Below are positions 56,908 through 63,790 of a DNA stretch of 64,000 nt, one piece after another; within the stretch, counting starts at the first letter, position 1; each line of letters opens with the position of its first letter. Source of the DNA: a virus. The DNA is taken from positions 1-64,000 of IMG/VR virus record IMGVR_UViG_3300021957_004962; one strand, given 5' to 3'. The notes under the pieces were generated by a model. It ran no database searches. It worked only from the letters and a program-made list of their open reading frames with translations, and had not been told where the DNA came from. The position numbers and the translations under genes are program-made.

Positions 56908-56929
56908 AAAAGGCTCCGAAGAGCCTTAA
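56908..56929 (-). terminator. Intrinsic terminator
   Basis: AAGGCTC-TTCG-GAGCCTT followed by a T run on the minus strand. Ends the porin transcript. Confidence 0.88.
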
Positions 56930-56948
56930 TTTATTTTATGTTTTTAAC

Positions 56949-57719
56949 TTAGAAGTTAAAGCTAAGTCCAACTGTTGGAGTTAAATCTTCACTATCCAAA
57001 TTGTAGTTTGTGCCTGCTGAAAATTCTACACCTTCAGACATAGTATATGTATACTCAGCACCAATGTTCTGTAATAGGTCATCTTGATCACCATTTAGGT
57101 AAGATTCGATGCTACCTGTTTTTGCTACTGTTTCAAAGCCAAACATTTCTGCATCCATGTCATATGTTGCAGCGCCGCCGATTAATGCTACACCAAGATC
57201 TTGGTCTGCAACTTCCGCACCTAGTACAACATTATCTGTATCGAGATTCATATCAACACTTGCTGTTACTACATCGCCTAATGTGTAAGCACCTTGAACG
57301 TTGCTGATATCTGTGATATCGCTTGTCCAGTCAGTAAAACCAATTGCTACACTTGCTGCACCTACTGATAATTGTAGTGATTCAGTCATTGCTGGCGCTG
57401 CTAGTGTTTGTTCGCCTTCTGCACCTGGCATAAGACTATTGTCATCACCAAATGCCATTGATACGCCACTTACTGACGTTCCAACTGTCCAGTTGTCAAG
57501 TTTTAGGTTGCCGCCATCTGTAGCACTAAAGTCCAGTGCTACGCCGCCTAATGCTGAGTCAACATCAACGTCGACTCCCATTTTTCCGCCCCAGTCGCCT
57601 GAAGTCTGTTCACTAAAGTCTAGTGAAACTTCTCCGCCGATTGTAGCATCTTGTGCAAATACATTAGTACTGAGTACCATTGTGCCTGCTGTTAAAATTG
57701 CTAATACACGATTCATCAT
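56949..57719 (-). CDS. Phage-encoded outer-membrane porin-like protein
   Basis: 256 aa. Signal peptide MMNRVLAILTAGTMVLSTNV with cut after VFAQ or FA. The rest alternates polar and hydrophobic residues in 12-16 strands, is acidic, and ends in the outer-membrane signature GLSFNF. Similar to small porins of marine alphaproteobacteria. Could replace host porin, change uptake or mask the receptor. SD AGGGAAAA. Preceded by a promoter and then an intrinsic terminator inside the leader. Confidence 0.82.
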   Translation of the reverse strand: MMNRVLAILTAGTMVLSTNVFAQDATIGGEVSLDFSEQTSGDWGGKMGVDVDVDSALGGVALDFSATDGGNLKLDNWTVGTSVSGVSMAFGDDNSLMPGAEGEQTLAAPAMTESLQLSVGAASVAIGFTDWTSDITDISNVQGAYTLGDVVTASVDMNLDTDNVVLGAEVADQDLGVALIGGAATYDMDAEMFGFETVAKTGSIESYLNGDQDDLLQNIGAEYTYTMSEGVEFSAGTNYNLDSEDLTPTVGLSFNF

Positions 57720-57734
57720 ATTTTCCCTGTTCGT

Positions 57735-57760
57735 AAAAAAAACAACTGGTAATCAGTTGC
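57735..57760 (-). terminator. Intrinsic terminator/attenuator in the porin leader
   Basis: CAACTG-ATTAC-CAGTTG then eight T on the minus strand, lying between the promoter at 57769-57797 and the ATG at 57719. Could attenuate porin expression. Confidence 0.65.
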
Positions 57761-57768
57761 TTCATATA

Positions 57769-57797
57769 TATTTAACACTTTCTTGGTTAAAAGTCAA
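57769..57797 (-). promoter_or_regulatory. Sigma70-type promoter of the porin gene
   Basis: TTGACT, 17-bp spacer, TAAATA, with ACTTT...AAAGT inverted arms in the spacer region. Confidence 0.6.
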
Positions 57798-57870
57798 CTT
57801 TCATAGTAAGTTAACTAAAGTTTGTTGCAAATATGCAACGCCTGTGTTACTGATACATTACCAATTATCA

Positions 57871-58794
57871 CTAACTTATTTTTTTATAAAAATCTATTAC
57901 ACGATCTATTCTATTTTCCATTGTATTATCTGTATTGTCAGCAATAGAACATAAAAAATCTTTACCCACTGATGTTGTGAAATGGATGAAGCTAATTGGT
58001 AACCAATCATATTTTGATTTATCAAATATCGCATGGTCCAATTCAGAATTATTTCTTACTATGATATTACTAGACCAGTTAAGTAACTCTGGGAGAGAAT
58101 CGTATTCTGCTAATTGTGAAATTACTTCACAAAATAATACTTCGTCATCTGCTTTAAATCCATGTTGCTGACATTGTATATATCTTAACAAAAATTTAGT
58201 TTTGTTCCAAAATGTTTTGTCAAATGAAACCACACCTGTATTACACTGTACACAATTACTGATCTGTTTATATCTAGAGTGTTCTTCATACCTACTTTTA
58301 TAATACTGATTAAGTAAATCATATTTAGGAGATCTCGGTTTGTCATAAGTTACTTGTAATTTATAACTATCTGTAAAAATAGATTTATAAGAATCTTTTT
58401 TAAAAATAAACGGAACTACGTCTATGTCTAAATAAGCTACTTGGTCATAACCCAGTTCATTAAAAAGATAATCTATCAGCAAAAATGCATAATGATACAC
58501 ATCTTCAAATCCAGTTCTTTTTAAATTATGTTTTTCCCAAAGGCTGTTTAAGAAATCTATATCGTTAAAAAACTTGTAGTCTGCTCCTACATGGTCTGCA
58601 TACGCATTTTGTTTTGCACATACGTAATCTGTATGTTTACCTCTATATCCTTGAGTAGAAGTTTCTTCTTGATAAGGAAAAAACTCACCTGGAAAACGTA
58701 CAGGCTGCTGAAGGAAAAAGCCACTGTTCTCTTGAAATATATCTATAAAGCAAGAAAAAACACATTGTTTTTTAGAAGTCATATCTTTACTCAT
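57871..58794 (-). CDS. Putative glycosyltransferase (DxD type)
   Basis: 307 aa. GYDQVAYLDIDVVPFIFKK contains the D-x-D metal/sugar-nucleotide motif; FVDEVLF-like FKADDEVLFCEVI and QCNTGVVSFDKTFW follow as in GT-A transferases of the GT8/GT32 kind. Next to a sulfotransferase-like gene, so both may modify a glycan or surface polymer. Confidence 0.65.
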   Translation of the reverse strand: MSKDMTSKKQCVFSCFIDIFQENSGFFLQQPVRFPGEFFPYQEETSTQGYRGKHTDYVCAKQNAYADHVGADYKFFNDIDFLNSLWEKHNLKRTGFEDVYHYAFLLIDYLFNELGYDQVAYLDIDVVPFIFKKDSYKSIFTDSYKLQVTYDKPRSPKYDLLNQYYKSRYEEHSRYKQISNCVQCNTGVVSFDKTFWNKTKFLLRYIQCQQHGFKADDEVLFCEVISQLAEYDSLPELLNWSSNIIVRNNSELDHAIFDKSKYDWLPISFIHFTTSVGKDFLCSIADNTDNTMENRIDRVIDFYKKIS

Positions 58795-58796
58795 GT

Positions 58797-59582
58797 CTAG
58801 TCTATACTTAACATTCCATCTTCAGATATTTCAATTCCATCAACAATAAATTCTTCTACTAAAGTTAAAAATAAAGTATGTAATTCTTCATAGTTCTCTA
58901 TCATATCTTTATTATCAATATTTTTTGTCAAAACATGTTGTACTTGATCTTCGTTATTTAAATCTGCAAACCCATGCACTTTACGTTTAATATCAACATG
59001 ATCATCTGAAAAGTCTTCATATGCTAATACAATGTGGTTTTTAAATTCATTCATAAACTCTACAAGAATCTTATATTGTTCTACATAGAACATAAACTTT
59101 TCAGTAAAGTATTCTTGATCAAATGTAAGTTGGTTGCTTAGTTTAGCAGTATGAGTTTGAAAATGATTAATGTCATCATCATTTTTATTTTTATATTCTG
59201 CTATACAGTAACTAATTATTGTAGAAAAAAGATCTTGTCTATATAGTATTACAGTATTCCAATTATGTTTTATGTATTCTTCCCATAAAATAGGATGGGA
59301 GTCTTTCATTTCTTTTAGTGGCACTACTACATTCTTTACCACTACATTGTCACTGTTTAACGAATCGAAAAATTTTGAATTTTCAATAACATATTGTGCA
59401 TCAGATAAATCCTCTTCGTCGAAAAGTTCTCCTCCTAATAGTAGATCGTCATAAGGTACTCCAATTGGCTCATTGAAACGATATACACTATCGCCCACCA
59501 ATTCATCACTTAAAACTTGATGAAGAAAAGTACTGCCAGTTCGACCAGGTGCAACGATTTGTATTTTATATTTCTCTGTCAT
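58797..59582 (-). CDS. Sulfotransferase-like protein
   Basis: 261 aa. IQIVAPGRTGSTFLHQVLSD is the 5'-phosphosulfate-binding loop; VILYRQDLFSTIISYCIAEY matches the 3'-phosphate-binding R...S motif of PAPS sulfotransferases. Substrate unknown. It starts about 20 nt after the tmRNA coding piece, with AAAGGA upstream. Confidence 0.72.
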   Translation of the reverse strand: MTEKYKIQIVAPGRTGSTFLHQVLSDELVGDSVYRFNEPIGVPYDDLLLGGELFDEEDLSDAQYVIENSKFFDSLNSDNVVVKNVVVPLKEMKDSHPILWEEYIKHNWNTVILYRQDLFSTIISYCIAEYKNKNDDDINHFQTHTAKLSNQLTFDQEYFTEKFMFYVEQYKILVEFMNEFKNHIVLAYEDFSDDHVDIKRKVHGFADLNNEDQVQHVLTKNIDNKDMIENYEELHTLFLTLVEEFIVDGIEISEDGMLSID

Positions 59583-59599
59583 TAGATGTCCTTTACATT

Positions 59600-59766
59600 A
59601 GAGTGGCACTTCTGTTGCTAGGCAGTACCCGCCCCCACATACCCTTAGGCTGCTAATGCCATTTCTGGCGCTCTATTTGCGTTTGCATTTAGAAATGTTG
59701 ACCAATAACGCAGTCATCCGGTAAACTCCACTTCACTACCACACCTGTCGATCCTATTTCATCCCC
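59600..59766 (-). ncRNA. ssrA: tmRNA coding piece (5' part)
   Basis: Mature 5' end predicted at 59766: GGGGATGAAATAGGATCGAC, then AGG, matching the tmRNA start (acceptor strand plus the GGAxxCGAC D-arm region). The tag frame at 59645-59686 is followed by a G-rich hairpin region that can close helix P5. The 3' end near 59600 is approximate. Confidence 0.85.
59645..59686 (-). other. tmRNA tag reading frame (ANANRAPEMALAA)
   Basis: Resume codon GCA at 59686-59684, 13 codons and stop TAA. With the charged alanine the added tag reads A-ANANRAPEMALAA. The ending ALAA is the form recognised by ClpX/ClpA degradation systems. The preceding sequence is A/T-rich, as usual before a resume codon. Confidence 0.82.
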
Positions 59767-59767
59767 A

Positions 59768-59956
59768 TCATAAAGACACTGAATCTAAAGGTTTACAGAT
59801 ATATTCAACTGTATCCCAATGTCCGTCCGCTGGCATTTCTGTATATTCTACAAGCATAGTTTTACACTGTGCTTTAGTTTCAAACTGTTGTACATCTTGT
59901 TCTAAGCAGGTTGTGCCAGAACAAACTGTTAATAGTATGTGCCAGATAATTTCCAT
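59768..59956 (-). CDS. 62-aa Cys-rich protein inside the tmRNA intervening segment
   Basis: MEIIWHILLTVCSGTTCLEQ at the start (hydrophobic, signal-like), then Cys at 31 and 54. The ATG is 15 nt after the acceptor CCA (AAGGA between) and the TGA ends 1 nt before the mature 5' G of the coding piece. The layout resembles small secreted-type cyanophage proteins and the 56-aa protein at 33217. Codon use matches neighbours. Function unknown; it could be translated from the tmRNA precursor. Confidence 0.6.
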   Translation of the reverse strand: MEIIWHILLTVCSGTTCLEQDVQQFETKAQCKTMLVEYTEMPADGHWDTVEYICKPLDSVSL

Positions 59957-59970
59957 TCTCAATGTCCTTA

Positions 59971-60030
59971 TGGTGGAGATGCGCGGTACTGCCCCGCGGT
60001 CCAGTATGCGTTCACGTTGCTTCAACGTTT
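59971..60030 (-). ncRNA. ssrA: tmRNA acceptor piece (3' part)
   Basis: Ends at 59971 in CATCTCCACCA with encoded CCA. The T-arm is a 5-bp stem CGCGG/CCGCG with a 7-nt loop GGCAGTA. The loop differs from the usual TTCAANT and fits my memory of alphaproteobacterial two-piece tmRNAs. The 5' end is about 7 nt after the promoter. Confidence 0.85.
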
Positions 60031-60039
60031 ACAATATTA

Positions 60040-60068
60040 TTTATAACAGTAGTATATAACGATGTCAA
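60040..60068 (-). promoter_or_regulatory. Sigma70-type promoter of the tmRNA gene
   Basis: TTGACA, 17-bp spacer, TATAAA. The expected transcription start (about 60033) fits the acceptor piece. Confidence 0.7.
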
Positions 60069-60077
60069 TCTTTATTA

Positions 60078-60085
60078 AATAAATA
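60078..60085 (+). promoter_or_regulatory. Late promoter (AATAAATA)
   Basis: Plus strand, 21 nt before the ATG at 60107. It is divergent from the tmRNA promoter. Five nt downstream is an ATG directly followed by TAA. Confidence 0.5.
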
Positions 60086-60106
60086 TTAATATGTAAGGGA
60101 AAATAA

Positions 60107-60241
60107 ATGTCAGACAATGTATTAAAATTTCCAGAACTAAGTGAGCTGGACAAACAATTTATTATTTTAGATAAACAGCGAGAATTAATCAAACAGCAGA
60201 AGGAAATGATTGATAAAATAAATCATAACAGAAAGAACTAA
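60107..60241 (+). CDS. Small helical protein
   Basis: 44 aa (MSDNVLKFPELSELDKQFII...), one charged coiled helix. AAGGGA upstream. TAATG with the next gene; three-gene late operon. Confidence 0.6.
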   Translation: MSDNVLKFPELSELDKQFIILDKQRELIKQQKEMIDKINHNRKN

Positions 60242-60579
60242 TGTGGCAACGGTTTCGCAAATGGTTGAATATAGACCATGTTGTGGATCTATCTGTTGAC
60301 TTATTTTTACTACTGATTGAAGTTGTATCATCACCAATATTAATAGTGATGCGATTACTGAGATGGACTGTGGGAAAATATATATTGGACGGATTAAAGA
60401 GTAAAATAAAAAAATTAATATATTGGACAATGGGAAAACATCCAGTACTACAAATTTGGATATGGACGCTTACAATATGTGTGGCAGCATGTATACTTGT
60501 ATTAATATGGATCTTTGGTCAGGCGTTTGGAGAATTTGTAATGGAAGAATGGGGTCAAGGTTGGGGGAGTAACTTATAA
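60241..60579 (+). CDS. Membrane protein
   Basis: 112 aa, hydrophobic segments at residues 16-40 and 69-96 (WIWTLTICVAACILVLIWIF), Trp-rich with a basic middle. Function unknown. Confidence 0.6.
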   Translation: MWQRFRKWLNIDHVVDLSVDLFLLLIEVVSSPILIVMRLLRWTVGKYILDGLKSKIKKLIYWTMGKHPVLQIWIWTLTICVAACILVLIWIFGQAFGEFVMEEWGQGWGSNL

Positions 60580-60794
60580 TGGAACCAAATGAAACAGAAA
60601 GAACTGCTATAGAGTTTAGTGCAGATGGCACAGTCGAAGCAATTACCGTCGATCCATCGTCTATGGGTGATGTTCAAGCAGGAATAGAGTTCATCTATCA
60701 TATGCGAGAACATCTAGTAGACGTAGGAGTAGCAACAATATATTTGTTTGTGTGTTATACTGCTTATCTATTATTAAAAAAATATATAAAGTAA
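60579..60794 (+). CDS. Small membrane protein
   Basis: 71 aa. Acidic N-terminal domain, then a C-terminal membrane helix (VGVATIYLFVCYTAYLLLKK). Overlaps the previous stop by 1 nt. Function unknown. Confidence 0.6.
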   Translation: MEPNETERTAIEFSADGTVEAITVDPSSMGDVQAGIEFIYHMREHLVDVGVATIYLFVCYTAYLLLKKYIK

Positions 60795-60799
60795 ACTAA

Positions 60800-61024
60800 C
60801 TACCACTTGGTTGACATTGTAACATTAAGTTGTTGTTGACTTTGAACAGCATCGATAATTTTACGACATGTATCTACTGGTGAATTATCGACCATACCTT
60901 TGGTTAAAAATCCACTATATGTTTTACGTTTATCCGCCTCTAATGCCATTTGTGATCTTGCTAATTTTTCAATAAATTTAAGTTCTTCATTGGATAGAGA
61001 TTGTATTTTGTTGCTTATTACCAT
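60800..61024 (-). CDS. Small helical protein
   Basis: 74 aa. LSNEELKFIEKLARSQMALE, then TCRKIIDAVQSQQQ. Overlaps the upstream gene by 38 nt in another frame. No family recognised. Confidence 0.55.
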   Translation of the reverse strand: MVISNKIQSLSNEELKFIEKLARSQMALEADKRKTYSGFLTKGMVDNSPVDTCRKIIDAVQSQQQLNVTMSTKW

Positions 61025-61241
61025 TTTTGGTTTCCCATGCTATTACAAAATTATCTTCACTGATTGATGATATGTCTTCATTTCCCCATGTTTCAGCGAA
61101 ATATGTATCGTACATATTTATAATGTCCGTGTTGTTCCAGTTTTCAGGTATTAGATGACCATTAACTTTCCAAAACATCCAATTGGCTTCTTTGATAGTA
61201 ACTGGTAAATATGCACTATAAGAATTGATGAAATGTTTCAT
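60987..61241 (-). CDS. Small hypothetical protein
   Basis: 84 aa from the ATG at 61241, aromatic-rich (EANWMFWKVNGHLIPENWNN). No SD; the ATG lies 5 nt after ATTAAATA, the leaderless spacing seen elsewhere. Confidence 0.55.
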   Translation of the reverse strand: MKHFINSYSAYLPVTIKEANWMFWKVNGHLIPENWNNTDIINMYDTYFAETWGNEDISSISEDNFVIAWETKNGNKQQNTISIQ

Positions 61242-61246
61242 AAGTC

Positions 61247-61254
61247 TATTTAAT
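61247..61254 (-). promoter_or_regulatory. Late-like promoter ATTAAATA, 5 nt before ATG
   Basis: Same octamer-to-ATG spacing (5 nt) as at 2124, 33625 and 56580. Confidence 0.5.
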
Positions 61255-61284
61255 CTGTACCTCAAATGTTGTGCGCTAACACTA

Positions 61285-61833
61285 CTAAAAAGTAATCAAG
61301 CTCTTTACTTTATTAGATGCACTGGCTTTTAATCCAGTACTCCATTGGTAACTACTGATAGTATTCCACATAAGATCTTCTCTATACGGTATATTTGTCC
61401 ATAAACTTTTACCCTGTGTTCTACTTCCATAAATTTCACTTTCTAATTGACCAGGTCCCCATTGACTTTGACCAATTACAATCTTCCATTTAGATGGGAA
61501 ATTTCCTAAATTAAGCATATTGATTATATGCTTTTCTCTAGTTAGGCACAAATTTTCAGTTAATTCAATAGTGTTACTAAGCCTTAAATCAGGAGTATGC
61601 AACACATATGCTTGCTCTACATTAACTGGACCACCGAAATAAATAGGTTGGTTTTTTTCCTTTAGCCCCATTTCTTGTGATACACTAGCACTACTCTTAT
61701 CATCAAGCGGCTTATTAATTATCCATCCAGCTGCTCCGTTACCATTATGTTCATGCATATAAATCAAACTATTACTGAATTTTTTAGTTGCCATGGTAGG
61801 CAAACTAATTAAAAAGTCTTTACTTAAATTCAT
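61285..61833 (-). CDS. YqgE/AlgH-family protein
   Basis: 182 aa (family about 185-190). FLISLPTMATKKFSNSLIYM, GAAGWIINKPLDD, PIYFGGPVNVEQAYVLHT and GQSQWGPGQLESEI are the standard UPF0301 blocks. Function of the family is not settled; a phage copy is unusual in my experience. AAGGGA upstream. Confidence 0.85.
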   Translation of the reverse strand: MNLSKDFLISLPTMATKKFSNSLIYMHEHNGNGAAGWIINKPLDDKSSASVSQEMGLKEKNQPIYFGGPVNVEQAYVLHTPDLRLSNTIELTENLCLTREKHIINMLNLGNFPSKWKIVIGQSQWGPGQLESEIYGSRTQGKSLWTNIPYREDLMWNTISSYQWSTGLKASASNKVKSLITF

Positions 61834-61876
61834 ATACTATCCCTTTAGGTACTTTAATATATTTACCCAGTTTACC

Positions 61877-61884
61877 AATAAATA
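61877..61884 (+). promoter_or_regulatory. Late promoter (AATAAATA)
   Basis: CCAATAAATATAG, 31 nt before the ATG at 61916, with GGGAG between. Confidence 0.55.
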
Positions 61885-61915
61885 TAGTATGAGAGAGTAA
61901 TACAGGGAGTCTAAG

Positions 61916-62677
61916 ATGACAAATTATAACATAACAAATAATTTTAGTTATGCTAACGCCGCTCATTTTGCAAAATTAAGCGAATGGGCATACAAGGACA
62001 AAGTCAATTTTACAAAAAGTGTCAAATCATTAGGATATAAAGATATTATGTTTTTTGACAAAAATGGTGCGCAAGCATATGGTATAAGATTTAAGGATTA
62101 TGTTATATTAGCATTTAGAGGAACTGAGCCCACACAGTTTAGTGATATAAAAGCAGATCTCAGAGCATTTCATGTAAAGAACGAACTAGGTATAGGAAGA
62201 GTACATAAAGGATTTAAAAATCAAGTAAATCATCTTTGGCCAGAAATTGAAAAATGGTTATTGAAAAAACCATATAAACAAGCATATACCTGTGGGCATA
62301 GTTTGGGTGCAGCAATGAGTACTATTGCAACTAGTAGACTGCCTGCTGGAACAATATGTTATAACTTTGGAAGTCCAAGAACTGGCACTAAAAGTTGGGT
62401 CAAGGAAGTTAATAAAAATTTTACAATACATCGTTTTGTAAACAATAATGATATTGTAACTCGTGTTCCTCCAGCTTCATTATTCTTTAAACATGCTGGA
62501 AATTTACATTACATTAATACATATGGAAATATTCGTAATGCTACGTTATGGCAACGATTTAAAGACAGGTTTAGGGGATATCGTGCAGCGTGGAAACAGC
62601 GCCAATTTTTTGATAGTTTAAGTGATCATAGTATGACCCACTATGTTAAACACATATCAAATAAAATCGAAGCCTAA
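61916..62677 (+). CDS. Class 3 lipase-like protein
   Basis: 253 aa. VILAFRGTEPTQFSDI, catalytic Ser in YTCGHSLGAA, FGSPRTG, catalytic Asp in NNNDIVTRVPP, and a late His around AGNLHYIN. Lipase_3 alpha/beta hydrolase, no signal peptide. Found in several marine T4-like phages; may attack host lipids at lysis. Confidence 0.86.
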   Translation: MTNYNITNNFSYANAAHFAKLSEWAYKDKVNFTKSVKSLGYKDIMFFDKNGAQAYGIRFKDYVILAFRGTEPTQFSDIKADLRAFHVKNELGIGRVHKGFKNQVNHLWPEIEKWLLKKPYKQAYTCGHSLGAAMSTIATSRLPAGTICYNFGSPRTGTKSWVKEVNKNFTIHRFVNNNDIVTRVPPASLFFKHAGNLHYINTYGNIRNATLWQRFKDRFRGYRAAWKQRQFFDSLSDHSMTHYVKHISNKIEA

Positions 62678-62889
62678 CCGCTTACAAATTTACCTTTAGG
62701 CCTGTACCATACTTTTTGATCATGAATACGTCCGAGTAGTGCTTGTATCTCTGTCATCTCCGAATGGAGTTGGGTTGATGTATCACCTTGAGCAATAGCC
62801 ATTCCTCTGCGTCCAGCTTTTGCTCTTAGTGCTGATTCAATGACTTCAATGTCACGAACTGATAAGTCAAAGTTGTTATTTGGTTTCAT
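62674..62889 (-). CDS. Small helical protein
   Basis: 71 aa from the ATG at 62889 (GGAG upstream, ATGA overlap). FDLSVRDIEVIESALRAKAG, MTEIQALLGRIHDQKVWYRP. Function unknown. Ends 4 nt into the lipase gene. Confidence 0.6.
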   Translation of the reverse strand: MKPNNNFDLSVRDIEVIESALRAKAGRRGMAIAQGDTSTQLHSEMTEIQALLGRIHDQKVWYRPKGKFVSG

Positions 62890-62993
62890 AATCCTAAACT
62901 CCACATCCAAATTGGTATAACGACTATATGTAATACAACGCATAAGGCAAGCATTAATATAACTATTTTAGGATTGCCTCTGTCGCCATGCAT
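62886..62993 (-). CDS. Very small membrane protein
   Basis: 35 aa with one hydrophobic helix (IVILMLALCVVLHIVVIPIW). TAATG with the upstream gene and ATGA with the downstream gene. Confidence 0.5.
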   Translation of the reverse strand: MHGDRGNPKIVILMLALCVVLHIVVIPIWMWSLGL

Positions 62994-63196
62994 TACTTTG
63001 TACTTAGTCCTGAAGGGTTATACTGTGCGCCATTGTATCCCGAGTACTTACTTTCGTCGACACCGAAGTTACACGATGCTGCAACCAACAAAGCCGCAAT
63101 TGCCGCATATGATCCTCGCTTACTCCACAAGATAAATCCAGCAAATGTTTTCTCTGCTTCGGCTTGTAGTGAGGCTCTCATTTCTTCGTCGGTCAT
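62993..63196 (-). CDS. Small membrane protein, aa3-oxidase subunit IV-like
   Basis: 67 aa. A short N-terminal amphipathic helix, FAGFILWSKRGSYAAIAALL (one membrane helix), then a Tyr/Asn-rich tail with a Cys. This F.GF...wg.i...l pattern resembles bacterial aa3-type cytochrome c oxidase subunit IV. Weak because of length. SD GAGGAAACAGAAC. Confidence 0.4.
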   Translation of the reverse strand: MTDEEMRASLQAEAEKTFAGFILWSKRGSYAAIAALLVAASCNFGVDESKYSGYNGAQYNPSGLSTK

Positions 63197-63212
63197 GTTC
63201 TGTTTCCTCTCA

Positions 63213-63383
63213 TTACCACCATCCTAATTTTTTGGTGTTGTGTATAATAATTGCAAAGCAAGTGAGGATGTGTACTACCCACCAAAACGTTCGAATTGCT
63301 GCTACTGCATTTGCTTGCGCATCAGTTTCACCAACTTTTTCGCCAAGGCTTTTAGCCCATATCCGCCACCATCTTTTAATCAA
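63213..63383 (-). CDS. Small membrane protein
   Basis: 56 aa, TTG start at 63383 overlapping the DoxX-like stop. The leader GAGGAAACAGAAC is identical to that of the next gene downstream, which supports this start. An N-terminal basic part, then TFWWVVHILTCFAIIIHNTK. Confidence 0.5.
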   Translation of the reverse strand: MIKRWWRIWAKSLGEKVGETDAQANAVAAIRTFWWVVHILTCFAIIIHNTKKLGWW

Positions 63384-63787
63384 GTTCTGTTTCCTCGCAG
63401 AGCGAAGTACATTCCACCTACCCATAGTAGGACATGAAAGTGATCATATAGTATAACGTCTGTGAAACTTTCAGGCTCGCCAGTCCATATAACACCTGTC
63501 ATAATACTGGCAATAGTAATGCCCGAGAATCGTGTAATCATATCGCCAAGCTCTTTAATACGCTTTTGCAGTCCAATTACACCGCCAACTACTAAACCTA
63601 ATGCGGCGCCCAGTTCACCTAATACAACAACTGACCACACCAGTAGAGTTAATTCTACTGGTGAGTCGTTTACGTCGATTGGCCACTTGTCCATTCCTTG
63701 CTGTACAAATACAACAATAAGCGGTAAGCGTAGCAACCAATGAGTCATACAAAACTCTGGGATTTTGTTTACCAAGTTTTTAAGCAT
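63380..63787 (-). CDS. DoxX-like membrane protein
   Basis: 135 aa, four membrane helices: LLRLPLIVVFVQQGMDKWPI, VWSVVVLGELGAALGLVVGG, IASIMTGVIWTG and FHVLLWVGGMYFAL. The G..K......GELgaal pattern is DoxX-type. Immediately downstream of pseudoazurin, so probably linked to it. Confidence 0.65.
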   Translation of the reverse strand: MLKNLVNKIPEFCMTHWLLRLPLIVVFVQQGMDKWPIDVNDSPVELTLLVWSVVVLGELGAALGLVVGGVIGLQKRIKELGDMITRFSGITIASIMTGVIWTGEPESFTDVILYDHFHVLLWVGGMYFALRGNRT

Positions 63788-63790
63788 AAC

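Larger units (their letters stand above)
59600..60033 (-). ncRNA. ssrA: Circularly permuted two-piece tmRNA gene with protein gene in its intervening segment
   Basis: Order on the minus strand: promoter, acceptor piece (3' part of tmRNA), intervening segment 59970-59767, coding piece (5' part with tag frame). This is the alphaproteobacterial permuted arrangement. The two pieces pair as a 7-bp acceptor stem, GGGGATG with CATCTCC, giving a G3-U70 pair, the alanine identity element, and the acceptor ends ACCA. The intervening segment is normally short filler, but here is filled by the 62-codon frame at 59768-59956. Outer ends are estimates. Confidence 0.88.

Noticed and set aside
60091-60096. 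ATG-TAA minimal frame after the late promoter at 60078
   Set aside because: Could be chance; the real gene starts at 60107 with a good SD.
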